Part shown: positions 1-8,660 of the stretch, piece by piece
Numbering within the stretch: the first letter of the stretch is position 1
Layout of the letters: every line of letters begins with the position of its first letter
Source: Planotetraspora sp. A-T 1434
GTDB lineage: Bacteria > Actinomycetota > Actinomycetes > Streptosporangiales > Streptosporangiaceae
DNA length: 64,000 bases
Direction of reading: 5' to 3'
NCBI RefSeq assembly: GCF_025420585.1
Contig: NZ_JAOEGB010000003.1
Span: 248,001 to 312,000, forward strand
The notes under the pieces: model-generated
What the model was told of the DNA's origin: nothing
The model's database searches: none
What the model saw: the letters and a program-made list of their open reading frames with translations, nothing else
Made by a program: the position numbers and the translations under genes

Positions 1-1
1 C

Positions 2-586
2 GGCTATGGGTTGCTCGGCGCGGTCGAGGAGCTGACCGAGCAGCAGTTGCGCGACCAGTTGGAGACCAACCTGTTCGGCCCGCTGCGGGTCGTCCAGGCC
101 GCGCTGCCCCACCTGCGCGAGCAGGGCGCAGGGCACATCATCCAGATCTCCTCGGTCGGCGGCCTGACCGCGTTGCCGCTCGGCGGCGGCTACTGCGCAT
201 CCAAGTGGGCTCTCGAAGCCATGAGCGAATCCCTCGCCCTGGAGGTCGCTCGCTTCGGCATCAAGGTGACTGTGGTCGAACCCGGCTCCTACGCCACCGA
301 GGGGGCCGCCGGTGCCGTCCACGCCGAGGCCAACCCGCTCTACAGCGATCTGCGCGAGGACTACGCCGCGTACGCGCAGACGCTCGACGCCGGCGACCCG
401 GCCGCCGCGGGCCGGGCACTGCTCAAGCTCGCCGACGCTGACAACCCGCCCCTGCGAGTTTTCTTCGGCACCCAGGGCAACCCGATCGTCCAGCAGGTCT
501 ACGCCAACCGGCTCAAGACCTGGGCCGACTGGAAGGACCTCGCGGTGGAAGCACACGGACACACCCCCGCAACCCCGGCGGCTTGA
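2..586 (+). CDS. SDR family oxidoreductase, 5' end outside the window
   Basis: This is a short-chain dehydrogenase/reductase that uses NAD(P)H to oxidise or reduce an unknown substrate in the cytoplasm. The reading frame is open to the first base and reads GYGLLGAVEE at the edge, which matches the segment just after the NNAG motif, so the Rossmann glycine motif lies upstream of the window. Visible are the catalytic serine region (QISSVGG) and the YCASK motif carrying the catalytic Tyr and Lys, followed by a PGSYAT segment after the nicotinamide-binding strand. The long C-terminal tail (PLYSDLREDYAAYAQT) resembles classical SDRs annotated as oxidoreductases next to TetR or LysR genes. The substrate cannot be told. 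Confidence 0.9.
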   Translation, partial: GYGLLGAVEELTEQQLRDQLETNLFGPLRVVQAALPHLREQGAGHIIQISSVGGLTALPLGGGYCASKWALEAMSESLALEVARFGIKVTVVEPGSYATEGAAGAVHAEANPLYSDLREDYAAYAQTLDAGDPAAAGRALLKLADADNPPLRVFFGTQGNPIVQQVYANRLKTWADWKDLAVEAHGHTPATPAA

Positions 587-664
587 CCTGGTGCCCGCCC
601 TGCCTGGGGCGGTGCACGACCCTCGGCTCCGCCGAGGATCTTCGCGCCGAATTATCCGCCGCGG

Positions 665-1264
665 TCATGCCTGGGTTGGCTTGACGTAGGTCACCCGGAC
701 GTTCAGGTAGGCCGCCACGCCGCGGTCGCGGCCGCGGATGGCCAGTAGGTTGCAGCAGTCCAGGTAAACCGCCGGGACGACGACGTCGATCGTACCGGCG
801 TCGCAGTTGCCGCTCTTGACGCTCTGCACGAGGTGACCGTTCAGGTAGACCTGCGCGTCGTTGTCCACCGTCCCCTGGATGCGGACCTGCTGTGCGTCCC
901 GCGGGATGTGGATCCAGTGGCGCGCCAGGATGTCGGTGTTCACGGCCCAGGGGGTCTTGATATTGGTGGGGTTGTTCCACGAGCACGTGCCGTTGGTGGT
1001 GCCGAAGCCCGCCTGTCCGGTAGGCCAGGCGCTGTCGTCGAATCCCGGCTCCTGGAAGTCCGGCACGTTCGTCGTCCACGGCACCTGGAGGTAGCTCCAG
1101 CCCGTGCTGTTGTAGTCGAGCGCGGTGATGACGCCCGCACGCGCGCTTCCCCCGGCGGTGGACACGGCGGCCGACGCGGGCGCCGAGGCGGACAGGACCA
1201 TCGCGGCCAACAGCGAGCCCGCCGCGAGGCCCGTGGGCAGGAACCGCAGGGGGTTCATGAACAT
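665..1264 (-). CDS. Secreted galactose-binding-like beta-sandwich protein
   Basis: This 199-residue protein has an N-terminal signal peptide (residues 1-33, hydrophobic stretch LAAGSLLAAMVLSASAPASA), so it is exported. The mature part contains W/G/F-rich strands such as GWSYLQVPWTT, FDDSAWPTGQAGFG and VYLNGHLV. This pattern is typical of the galactose-binding-like jelly roll that decorates glycoside hydrolases and discoidin-like proteins. Four cysteines (CSW, NCD, two in DCCN) could form disulfides. The ATG is supported by an AAGGAG ribosome site six bases upstream. No catalytic domain is present. It may bind a carbohydrate or cell-wall ligand, which is inference. It is transcribed alone, convergent with the SDR gene. 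Confidence 0.7.
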   Translation of the reverse strand: MFMNPLRFLPTGLAAGSLLAAMVLSASAPASAAVSTAGGSARAGVITALDYNSTGWSYLQVPWTTNVPDFQEPGFDDSAWPTGQAGFGTTNGTCSWNNPTNIKTPWAVNTDILARHWIHIPRDAQQVRIQGTVDNDAQVYLNGHLVQSVKSGNCDAGTIDVVVPAVYLDCCNLLAIRGRDRGVAAYLNVRVTYVKPTQA

Positions 1265-1831
1265 GACGATCTCCTTGTCGATCGGTCGAAATGCCGTGAA
1301 CCGGCGGGCGTACGAATCGGTGGCTCTTGCCGGACGCCTGGTCGGTGCGGGGAATAGGAAACCACCCGGCCGGTCCGGACGGATTCACGACCGGCGAGGT
1401 ACACAATTTCTTGCCACGATGTTTATCTCACCGCCGAGGCCGTTTCCGGTTATGGCGCCGATTCCCGTAATCCGTCTCAATCGGAGACGCCGCCAGCTTT
1501 ACGCGTCTCCCCCTGCAGCCCTGTCCAGATCTTCTGTCGTAATTTCGTTAATGCTGGCGCTTTCCGGGAAATCTGCAGGAAATGACGCCAGGTGCCGGTG
1601 GTCACCGCCCCACCGGCCGACCAGGTGCTGTCGAAGCCGCTGGGCGACCCGCCGACGGTCAAGCCGACCCGCGATCTCAACGAGCCGGCCAAGAAGCCGA
1701 CCGCCACGAATCCCTGATCAGCTCGCACCTGGGCCGGGGCGGATATCGCTCCGGCCCAAATCTGGGCGGTCGGCGCCATTCCGGGGTTCGCCGCTTGGAC
1801 GCGGCCGTGCCGACGCGTCTACGAGCGATGG
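1265..1831. other. Intergenic region with a possible gene remnant
   Basis: No convincing gene is seen in this stretch. The right half of the 5' part is comparatively AT-rich and may hold the promoter of the leftward secreted protein. On the plus strand, codons ending at a TGA at 1715-1717 read VVTAPPADQVLSKPLGDPP and then a lysine/proline-rich tail. This has the look of the C-terminus of a lost extracellular protein, but an in-frame stop lies just upstream. Confidence 0.3.
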
Positions 1832-4000
1832 CTAGAGAAGCTTGTCCAGGGTGATGGGGAGGTCACGGATGCGTTTGCCGGTGGCGTTGTAGATGGCGTT
1901 GGCCACCGCGCCCGCGGCTCCGACGATGCCGAATTCGCCGATGCCGCGCGCGCCGAGGTCGCTCAGCAGCGTGTCCGGGTAATCGAGAAACTCGACGCCT
2001 ATATCCGGAATATCGGCGTTTATGGGGACGAGGTAGTCGGCCATCGTGGCGTTGCCGAAACGGCCGGTCTCCGGCTCGATGCGCAGGTCCTCCAGGAGCG
2101 CCTGCCCGATGCCCATGATGATGCCGCCGGCGATCTGGCTGCGGGCCGTCTTGGGGTTGACGATCGTGCCCGCGTCCACCACGCACAGCCACCGCGAGAC
2201 GCGCGGCTCCCCGGTCCATCGGTTGACCCGCACCTCGCAGAAGTGCGCGCCGAACGACCTGAAGGCGTGGTCACGCACGGGGCTCCGGGGCGAGGTCGCG
2301 GTGGCCTCGACGGCGGGCACGTCCAGAAGCGTCAGCAGGTCGCCGAACGGCATCTCCCGGCCGCCACCCCTGATCTCGCCGTTCGAGAACGTGACCTCCT
2401 GGCCCTTGAACGGCGACTTGTCATGTTCTGTCGCCAGCGTAACCATCGCCGCCTTGGCGGCGTCGGTGGCGAGCTGTACGGCGGGCCCGTTGGTGGAGGT
2501 CGACCCGGAACCGCCCGCGTTGGCCGCCGGTGGCGTGGCGGAGTCGCCAAGCTGAGGGACGACCCGGCCAACCGGGATACCCAGGCCGTCGGCGGTGAGG
2601 ACGGCGAAGACCGTGGACTGTCCGGTGCCGAGATCGGCCGCGGTGCCGGACACGATCGCCCGGCCGTCGTCGCGGAGCCGTACCTTGATCGACGCCTGGC
2701 CCCTCGAGGCGCCATAGGTCGCCGTCGCCATGCCGAGGCCGACCAGCCAGTCGCCGTCGGTGACCGTGCCGGGCTTCGAGCTCCGCCGCGACCAGCCGAA
2801 CCGCTCCGCGCCCATCGTGTAGCACTCCTGCAGGTGCTTGCTGGACCAGGGCAGCTTGTCGGACGGCCTGATCGGGGTGTCGTTCTTCCTGCGCAGGTCG
2901 AGCGGGTCCATGCCCAGCTTGTCGGCCAGCTCGTCCAGGGCGCTCTCCAGCGCGAAGGAGCCGTTGGACTCCTGGGGCGCCCGCATGATGGTCGTGACCG
3001 GGACGTCCAGCGTGACGACCTTCCTGCTCACGTGCAGGTTGGCGGAGCCGTACAGGACGAGGGAGAGGTTGGCGACCGGTTCGTAGAAGTTGTTCGAGGC
3101 CGACTTGCCGGAGACACCGTCGTTCTTGACGGCGACGAGCGTGCCGTCCGGGGCGGCGCCGAGCGAGACGGTCTGGCTGCTGGGCGGCCGGTGCCCAACC
3201 ACGCTGAACACCTGCTCCCGGGTGAGGACGGTCTTGACGGGGCGGCCGAGAGCGCGGGCCGCCGCCGCGGTCAGCGGGGTGTGCGCCCACATGCCCCACT
3301 TGTTGCCGAAGCCGCCCCCGACGTACGGGTTGATGACGTGGATTTTCGCGGCCTCAATGCCGAGCGTCTCGGTCAGGCGGTCCACGACCAGCCGGACGCC
3401 CTGGGTCGCGGTGTAGATCGTGAGCTGGTCCGCGGTCCAGAACGCCGTCGTGGCGTGGGGTTCCATCGCGACGTGGGTCTCGACCGGGGTGCTGTACGTC
3501 GCGGTGAGGGTGACGTCGCCGGCCGCCAGCGCCTGGTCGATGGAGGTGACCCCGGGGGCCAGCACGTCCACGACCGGCGTGCCGCTCGGCGGCGGGGCGG
3601 CGCTCGGCAGGCCGTCCGTGAACGACGCGCGGGGCTGCTGGGCGCTGTACCGGGTGATCACCAGCGCCGCGGCGTCCCTGGCCTGTTCGAACGTCTCCGC
3701 CACGACCAGCCCGATGGCTTGGCCGTAGTAGCGGACGTCGGTGTTCTGCAGCGGCGGTGTGAGCTCGGCGTTCTCCTCCTTGGCATAGGGGTAGAGCTTG
3801 ACCGGGTTGAACGGCGTGTAGAGCGCGAGCACTCCCGGCGCCTTCGCGGCCTGGCCGGTGTCCATGCCGAGGATGGAGCCACGCGCGATCGTGCTGGTCA
3901 GCAGGTAGCCGTAGGCGAGCCGGTCGGGGTGGTGATCGGCGGCGTAGACCGCCGCACCGGTGACCTTGAGCGGACCATCCTCTCTGTCCACCGATCTCAT
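1832..4000 (-). CDS. paoC: Molybdopterin-binding subunit of a PaoABC-type aldehyde oxidoreductase
   Basis: This 722-residue protein belongs to the large subunit of the xanthine dehydrogenase family, which binds the molybdenum cofactor and carries out substrate hydroxylation. The start is set by an ATGA overlap with the stop of the FAD subunit; upstream in-frame codons belong to that gene read in another frame. Visible family features are GGGFGNKWG in the cofactor-binding region, TIMRAPQESNG, and the C-terminal GARGIGEFG segment that carries the catalytic glutamate. Together with the two genes upstream it forms the last gene of a three-gene leftward operon. The subunit order (2Fe-2S, FAD with an extra cysteine cluster, Mo) matches the periplasmic E. 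coli PaoABC enzyme, which oxidises aromatic aldehydes. No dedicated XdhC/PaoD-type maturation gene is in the window. Confidence 0.88.
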   Translation of the reverse strand: MRSVDREDGPLKVTGAAVYAADHHPDRLAYGYLLTSTIARGSILGMDTGQAAKAPGVLALYTPFNPVKLYPYAKEENAELTPPLQNTDVRYYGQAIGLVVAETFEQARDAAALVITRYSAQQPRASFTDGLPSAAPPPSGTPVVDVLAPGVTSIDQALAAGDVTLTATYSTPVETHVAMEPHATTAFWTADQLTIYTATQGVRLVVDRLTETLGIEAAKIHVINPYVGGGFGNKWGMWAHTPLTAAAARALGRPVKTVLTREQVFSVVGHRPPSSQTVSLGAAPDGTLVAVKNDGVSGKSASNNFYEPVANLSLVLYGSANLHVSRKVVTLDVPVTTIMRAPQESNGSFALESALDELADKLGMDPLDLRRKNDTPIRPSDKLPWSSKHLQECYTMGAERFGWSRRSSKPGTVTDGDWLVGLGMATATYGASRGQASIKVRLRDDGRAIVSGTAADLGTGQSTVFAVLTADGLGIPVGRVVPQLGDSATPPAANAGGSGSTSTNGPAVQLATDAAKAAMVTLATEHDKSPFKGQEVTFSNGEIRGGGREMPFGDLLTLLDVPAVEATATSPRSPVRDHAFRSFGAHFCEVRVNRWTGEPRVSRWLCVVDAGTIVNPKTARSQIAGGIIMGIGQALLEDLRIEPETGRFGNATMADYLVPINADIPDIGVEFLDYPDTLLSDLGARGIGEFGIVGAAGAVANAIYNATGKRIRDLPITLDKLL

Positions 4001-4962
4001 CGTGAGCCTGCCACTTCCATCAGGGCACGCAGGACCGTGCGCTGCACCAGTTCGACCTTGAAGGAGTTGCCTGCCAGGGGACGCGCGCCTTCCGCGGCGA
4101 GCGCGGACGCCCGCTCGAAGCTCTGCCCGGCACGCAGCGCCGCCTCGACGGCGGGCAGCCGCCAGGGCACGGTCCCCACGCCGCCGACCGCGACCCGGGC
4201 GTCGCGGACCTTGCCGCCGCGGAGATCGACGGCGACGGCGGCCGAGGCCAGCGCGAACTCGTACGACTGCCGGTCGCGGACCTTGACGTAGGTGGAGTGC
4301 CTGGCCCACTGGAGGCGCGGCACGATCACCTCCGTGATGAGCTCGCCCGGCCTCAGCCGGTTCTCCACGTGGGGCGTGTCGCCGGGCAACAGGTAGAAAT
4401 CCGCCAGCCGTACCGATCGCTCCCCGTCGCGGCCGCGCAGCCGCACGGAGGCGTCCAGCGCGACCAACGCCACCGCGACGTCGCTGGCGTGGGTGGCGGC
4501 GCAGGAGGCGCTCGTGCCGAGTACGGCGTGGCCCCTGTTGTCGCCGGTCTGTGCCGGGCAGCCGCTGCCGGGGCTGCGTTTGTTGCACGACGTCGCCATG
4601 TCGCGGAAGTAGCCGCACCGGGTCCGCTGCATGAGGTTGCCGCCGATGCTGGCCATGTTGCGTATCTGCGGCGAGGCGCTGAGGAGCAGCGCCTGCGAGA
4701 TGAGCGGGTACTGGGCGGCGACGGCGCCGTGGCGGGCGATGTCGTCCATCCGCTCGAGCGCGCCGATGTGCAGACCGTCGGGTCCGAGCCTGATCCCTCG
4801 TAGGGGGAGGCGATTGATATCGATGACGTGTTCGGGCGCGAGGACGTTGAGCTTCATCAGGTCGACCAGCGTGGTGCCGCCCGCGAGGAAGGCCGATCCG
4901 TCCCCGGCCAGGCGGAGGGCCCCGGCGATGCCGCGCGGAGCGGCGAAGTCGAAGGCGCGCAT
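3997..4962 (-). CDS. paoB: FAD-binding subunit of PaoABC-type aldehyde oxidoreductase with extra Fe-S cysteines
   Basis: This 321-residue protein is the FAD-binding middle subunit, passing electrons from the molybdenum site. FLAGGTTLVDLMK near residues 27-39 and SIGGNLMQRTRCGYF near 105-120 are the typical flavin-binding loops. Four cysteines in the insert (about residues 116, 126, 134 and 152, in RCGYF, SCNKR, GSGCP and ASCAAT) match the additional 4Fe-4S site known in E. coli PaoB and absent from ordinary xanthine dehydrogenase FAD subunits. It overlaps its neighbours by one base upstream (TGATG) and four bases downstream (ATGA), so translation is probably coupled. Confidence 0.88.
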   Translation of the reverse strand: MRAFDFAAPRGIAGALRLAGDGSAFLAGGTTLVDLMKLNVLAPEHVIDINRLPLRGIRLGPDGLHIGALERMDDIARHGAVAAQYPLISQALLLSASPQIRNMASIGGNLMQRTRCGYFRDMATSCNKRSPGSGCPAQTGDNRGHAVLGTSASCAATHASDVAVALVALDASVRLRGRDGERSVRLADFYLLPGDTPHVENRLRPGELITEVIVPRLQWARHSTYVKVRDRQSYEFALASAAVAVDLRGGKVRDARVAVGGVGTVPWRLPAVEAALRAGQSFERASALAAEGARPLAGNSFKVELVQRTVLRALMEVAGSR

Positions 4963-5528
4963 CAGGATCTCGCCTGCTTCACGGCCTCCACGATGTTCGG
5001 GTACGCGCCGCAGCGGCAGATGTTGCCCGACATGGCCTCCCGGATCTCCTCATCGCTCTTCGCGTGTCCCTCGCGCAGGACGGCCACCGCGGACATGATC
5101 TGTCCCGGGGTGCAGAACCCGCACTGGAAGCCGTCGCAATCGATGAACGCCTGTTGCACCGGGTGCAGCCTGTCGCCCTTGGCCAGGCCCTCGATGGTGG
5201 TGAGCCGCTTGCCGTCCATCGTGGCCACGAGGGTTAGGCACGACAGCACCCGCCTGCCGTCCACATGCACGGTGCACGCCCCGCACTGGCCGCGGTCGCA
5301 GCCCTTCTTCGTGCCGGTCAGCTCTAGCCGTTCCCGCAGCGCGTCGAGCAGCGTGATCCGCGGGTCGACGCGGAGCCGCTCGCCCTTCCCGTTCACCGTG
5401 AACGCGACCTCTACCAGGCCGTCCGCTTCCGGGGCCCCAGGCTCGACGGACATGGGCACCGTCATCCCGACGGAGGCTACGGCGGCCTGCGCGAAGAACC
5501 GCCGCCGGGATAGATCACCACTTGTCAT
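4962..5528 (-). CDS. paoA: Tat-exported 2Fe-2S subunit of PaoABC-type aldehyde oxidoreductase
   Basis: This 188-residue protein binds two 2Fe-2S clusters and links the flavin and molybdenum subunits. Residues 1-25 carry a twin-arginine signal (SRRRFFAQAAVASVG), so the folded complex is expected to leave the cytoplasm. The plant-type cluster motif GCDRGQCGACTVHVDGRRVLSC and the second-cluster motif QCGFCTPG with CRCGAYPNIV are complete. The ATG at 5528 was chosen because it begins directly before the Tat motif; the longer frame upstream has no domain content. It is the first gene of the operon. A periplasmic or outer-face aldehyde detoxification role is inferred from PaoABC. Confidence 0.9.
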   Translation of the reverse strand: MTSGDLSRRRFFAQAAVASVGMTVPMSVEPGAPEADGLVEVAFTVNGKGERLRVDPRITLLDALRERLELTGTKKGCDRGQCGACTVHVDGRRVLSCLTLVATMDGKRLTTIEGLAKGDRLHPVQQAFIDCDGFQCGFCTPGQIMSAVAVLREGHAKSDEEIREAMSGNICRCGAYPNIVEAVKQARS

Positions 5529-5694
5529 ACCGCCGAACGTAAAATCTGTCCAACTGCTCGTCAAGAGACATCGGATGAATGAGGCTAAGAGCGCATACAG
5601 CCCGTCTCCGCCACATCGAGCACCTAGCGCGCAAGACAATCGACGCAGCAACAGACGAGGGTTGGCTGGCGCCGTGGAACGCCGCCGTACTCGG

Positions 5695-5979
5695 CTATCC
5701 CGGTCGCGGGTGGTCTCCTTCCTCGTCGCGGCCATGCAGGTAGTCCTCGAAGGTGGGGCGTCGATCTCTTCGGCGGGACCACAGGGTTACGGCGACCAGT
5801 GCGACGGGGGCCATCGCATGCCTGAGCGCCCGGCGGCCCAGCCGACGGACCACGGTGAGCAGTTCCTTGAGCGTCTGCCAGGGGTGTCTCAGGGCCACGA
5901 CGGTCAAAATGAAGGCCGCGCCGCCGAGGCTGATCCCCGAGAAGTCGTCCGGGTCGTGTCGCCCCTTCTCCTCAGTCAC
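5695..5979 (-). CDS. Small membrane protein of unknown function
   Basis: This 94-residue product, read from a GTG at 5979, has a hydrophobic stretch (ISLGGAAFILTVVALRHPW) and a second one (HAMAPVALVAVTLW), with a charged tail (RRRDRRPTFEDYLHGRDEE). A two-segment membrane topology is likely. I do not recognise the family. The GTG overlaps the stop of a 16-codon open frame that has a good ribosome site, so translation may be coupled to it. An alternative TTG start at 6039 has no ribosome site. Confidence is moderate because the gene is short. Confidence 0.45.
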   Translation of the reverse strand: MTEEKGRHDPDDFSGISLGGAAFILTVVALRHPWQTLKELLTVVRRLGRRALRHAMAPVALVAVTLWSRRRDRRPTFEDYLHGRDEEGDHPRPG

Positions 5980-6026
5980 AGTGCGGAACTGAAGGTGCGA
6001 GGCAGGAGCTTGATGCTGCGAACCAT
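5976..6026 (-). CDS. Possible 16-codon leader peptide
   Basis: An ATG at 6026 is preceded at five bases by a clean GGAGG. The frame encodes MVRSIKLLPRTFSSAL and ends in a TGA that overlaps the GTG start of the small membrane protein downstream (GTGA). This arrangement is typical of a translationally coupled leader. It could equally be the true start region of the downstream gene if a sequencing frameshift exists. Confidence 0.3.
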   Translation of the reverse strand: MVRSIKLLPRTFSSAL

Positions 6027-6190
6027 GACATCCTCCCAAGTCAGCATAAACGTCAGGGTCGCATTGAGCCGCGATTGTGAGCGTACATCCGGGAGCCGCA
6101 AACCGATCGGGGGAAGAATCCCGCCCTCCGCAGAACTGGCGGCGGTGAGACCCGCGTTGCCGACGCCGCTGACGATGGCGTCGACGTCAT

Positions 6191-6583
6191 TCATCCGCCG
6201 AGGGCCTCTCGCTGGATCCGCTCGAACTGCGCTCCCATCGCCTCCGCGAGGGACTCCGCACCCGACAACGGCCGCACCATCACCATGAAGTCGTCGATCT
6301 TGCCGTGCTCGTCGAAGTGCAGGAAGTCGCAACCATGCACCTCCAAGCCGTTCACCTTCGCCTTGAACAGGAACGCGTGGTCACGGCCGTCCCCGGAACC
6401 GATCTCGCGGACGTAGTGGAAGTCCTCGAACACACGCATGACACCTCGCAAGATCGCCGAGGTGATCGCCTTGCCCGGGTACGGTTTGTACGCCACGGGA
6501 CTGGTGAACACGACACTGTCGGCCAACAGCGCCTCGATCGCCGCCTCGTCCCGCGCCTCCACAGCCTCACGAAAGGGATGCAC
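6191..6583 (-). CDS. SnoaL/NTF2-like protein
   Basis: This 130-residue protein has the cone-like NTF2 fold pattern of SnoaL-type proteins. An N-terminal helix (HPFREAVEARDEAAIEALLAD) is followed by SVVFTSPVAYKPYPGK, a middle segment with DFHYVREIGSGDG, and strands LEVHGCDFLHFDEHGKIDDFMVMVRP. Such proteins bind or isomerise small hydrophobic ligands, or act as ligand-binding partners; the ligand here is unknown. The GTG at 6583 is preceded by GGAG. It is divergent from a PadR repressor across about 100 bases with matching inverted TTGATTA/TAATCAA elements, so it is probably the repressor's target. Confidence 0.75.
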   Translation of the reverse strand: MHPFREAVEARDEAAIEALLADSVVFTSPVAYKPYPGKAITSAILRGVMRVFEDFHYVREIGSGDGRDHAFLFKAKVNGLEVHGCDFLHFDEHGKIDDFMVMVRPLSGAESLAEAMGAQFERIQREALGG

Positions 6584-6604
6584 CTTATCTCCATACCCAA
6601 CTTG

Positions 6605-6683
6605 TTGATTAGGTCGGCCTCCGACGATAGCCCAGCTGACCAGCAAAGACCAGGGTTGCGTATGAAACTATTTGAGTAATCAA
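6605..6683. promoter_or_regulatory. Divergent promoter with inverted TTGATTA/TAATCAA elements
   Basis: TTGATTA at 6605-6611 and its exact complement TAATCAA at 6677-6683 lie near the 5' ends of the SnoaL-like gene and the padR gene. They are good candidates for PadR-controlled elements, but no binding data exist. Confidence 0.35.
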
Positions 6684-6687
6684 TCAC

Positions 6688-7266
6688 GTGGATAAGATGA
6701 TGGGTATGGCACTTCGCAACGCGATCATGGCCACGCTCCTGGAGGGCGAGGCGTCCGGATACGACCTGGCCAAGGAGTTCGACACCTCGGTCGCCAATTT
6801 TTGGATGGCCACGCCCCAGCAGCTCTACCGCGAGCTGGAGAAGATGGAGGCCGACGGGCTCATCCAGGCCCGCGTCATCCAGCAGGAGCGCCGACCCAAC
6901 AAGCGACTGTTCTCCCTGACTGACGCGGGCCGCCGCGCGCTGCACGACTTCACCGCCGAACCGCCCCGGCCTGGGGCGATACGCGAGGAGCTGATGGTCC
7001 AGGTCCAGGCCGTCGACGCCGGCGACGCCGAGGCCGTGCGAGCGGCGATCATAGAGCGGAAGGAGTGGGCCCAGGCTAAAGTCGCTCGCTACGAACGGCT
7101 CCGGACCCGGCTGCTCGACGGCCGCTCGGAGGAGGAGTTCCTGGCCCACGCCGAGCGCGTCGGGCCCTACCTCACGTTGCTGCGGGGATTGTCGTTCGAG
7201 CAGGAGAACGTCCGCTGGGCCGAGCGCGCGCTTACGGTCCTCGAACGGCGCTCCACACGCGTGTGA
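6688..7266 (+). CDS. PadR family transcriptional regulator
   Basis: This 192-residue repressor has the PadR winged helix at the N-terminus (ALRNAIMATLLEGEASGYDL, then LYRELEKMEADGLI and RRPNKRLFSLTDAGRRAL). A C-terminal Vir/YqjI-like helical dimerisation domain follows (about residues 95-185, rich in E, R and A). PadR proteins commonly repress a divergent detoxification or efflux gene and release DNA on binding a phenolic or antibiotic-like ligand. The divergent SnoaL-like gene is the obvious target. The start could also be the second or third Met (MMGMALRN), a difference of a few residues. Confidence 0.85.
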   Translation: MDKMMGMALRNAIMATLLEGEASGYDLAKEFDTSVANFWMATPQQLYRELEKMEADGLIQARVIQQERRPNKRLFSLTDAGRRALHDFTAEPPRPGAIREELMVQVQAVDAGDAEAVRAAIIERKEWAQAKVARYERLRTRLLDGRSEEEFLAHAERVGPYLTLLRGLSFEQENVRWAERALTVLERRSTRV

Positions 7267-7300
7267 GCCGAGGCGCCGAGCCTGAGGGCCGGCACCGAAG

Positions 7301-8071
7301 TCAGACTCGGAACATGGGCAGCAGGTCAGGCCGCTTGGCTACCCGGCCGTCACCCGAAGAGCGTCCCCGAAGCCGGCGAAGCACCCACGGGCCCAGGACC
7401 GAGCCGGCCCACGCCAGTTCACGGCCGACCCGACTCCATATCGGGGTCGGCCGTAGCGGAGGCAGCGGATCGCCCCAAGAGGCGTCGCTGCCAGGCAGAC
7501 CCAGGGCGTCGGCCACGGCGGCGGCGATGCGGGCGTGCCCCAACGGCGTGGCATGGATCCGGTCGGCGCTCCACAGCCGCGGGTCCACGGTGATGCCGTC
7601 ACCGAAGGTGTCCACGACCAGGACGCCATGCCGTCCGGCCGTCTCCCGGATGCGCTCGTTGAAGTCGATCACTCGGGGCCGCAGGTGCCGTACGAGCGGG
7701 GCGATCCGGGCGACATCGGGGAAGGTGAAGGTGACGACCTGAACTCCCGGACGGGCGAACGCCGCGAACATCGCCTCGAGGTTCGCGGTCACCGCCGAGG
7801 CGTCGAACCCCGGCCGGACCAGATCGTTCATCCCAGCCATGACCGTCACCAGATCCGGTTCCAGCGCGAGCGCGGCACCAAGCTGCTCGGCTCGTATCTG
7901 CCCGGCGAGACGTCCACGCACTGCGAGATTCGCATACCGGAACTCCGGTTCGCCGGCCGCCAAGAGCTCGGCGAGGCGGTCCGCCCAGCCGCGGTAGCCC
8001 GCCACCTCGTCGCCGTCGTTCAACCCCTCGGTCTGGCTGTCGCCGACCGCGACATACCTGAGATAGCCCAT
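7301..8071 (-). CDS. SGNH/GDSL hydrolase
   Basis: This 256-residue esterase or lipase-like hydrolase has the SGNH blocks in order: GDSQTEG (nucleophile Ser, residues 10-16), a conserved Gly in block II, AGMNDL (block III Asn) and DRIHATPLGH (block V Asp and His). No signal peptide is seen, so it is probably cytoplasmic. The ATG at 8071 begins MGYLRYVAVGDS; a TTG 18 bases upstream is less likely. A perfect palindrome lies just upstream of the gene. The C-terminal 60 residues are proline- and arginine-rich and resemble the tail of actinobacterial SGNH proteins. The substrate is unknown. Confidence 0.85.
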   Translation of the reverse strand: MGYLRYVAVGDSQTEGLNDGDEVAGYRGWADRLAELLAAGEPEFRYANLAVRGRLAGQIRAEQLGAALALEPDLVTVMAGMNDLVRPGFDASAVTANLEAMFAAFARPGVQVVTFTFPDVARIAPLVRHLRPRVIDFNERIRETAGRHGVLVVDTFGDGITVDPRLWSADRIHATPLGHARIAAAVADALGLPGSDASWGDPLPPLRPTPIWSRVGRELAWAGSVLGPWVLRRLRGRSSGDGRVAKRPDLLPMFRV

Positions 8072-8089
8072 GCCCGGAATAGTACCCAA

Positions 8090-8109
8090 CTATGCGAGTA
8101 ATAGCATAG
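8090..8109. promoter_or_regulatory. Palindromic operator candidate CTATGC-N8-GCATAG
   Basis: A 6-base perfect inverted repeat with an 8-base centre (GAGTAATA) sits about 20 bases upstream of the SGNH hydrolase start, in a locally AT-rich promoter. The centre shares GAGTAAT with the padR promoter region at 6674-6680. Confidence 0.4.
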
Positions 8110-8660
8110 ATTACTAGACAGCATCTGCCCCCAATCGCGGTTCGTTCACGCGTTCGATGGTCCAGGTGTCGAGCGCCATGCGGTTCTCGTAGGTCGTGTT
8201 CGCTCCGAAGCGATGGCGGAGACGGCGGCGATGGTGGCGGCGTTGACGATGGCGACGTGCGCCAGGACCGCAGGGGGATGGTGTCCATCAAGGTCAATGA
8301 CCGGTGCGGCACCGAGCCGCTGTTCCAGGTGCTGACCGAGCGGAAGGAGAAGGTGAGCGTGGCGAGCATGCCCACGAGGCACGAAGGAGTGACGCGACCC
8401 GGGGCCGCCGTCTGGCCATTCGATCTCGGCATGAGCGGTACTTGAGCCTGCGGCCAGGAAGCCATCTGTAGCGGCCTGGTGACAGCCCTTCCTCGCGGCC
8501 GAGGCATTCAATCCGCCCAGGAAGGGGACCACCATGCCGCTGGAGCCGCTCACAGCAGGTGCCTGCCGGGGTCCTGTCCGGTCATGTGGGACGTCAGGAC
8601 GGACTGGAGGTGCCGGTCGATGCTGACCGGTGGTGAGTCCTGGAGCGCTCGGGGGCCTGG
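8110..8660. other. Intergenic region, possibly decayed coding DNA
   Basis: No reading frame here has convincing protein character. Several frames with many stops suggest old coding sequence. Apart from the flanking operator and terminator I see nothing to annotate. Confidence 0.3.

Noticed and set aside
2243-4291. A 682-codon open frame on the plus strand across the aldehyde oxidoreductase genes
   Set aside because: It is the antisense shadow of high-GC genes, rich in Arg/Gly/Val, without domain motifs or a ribosome site.
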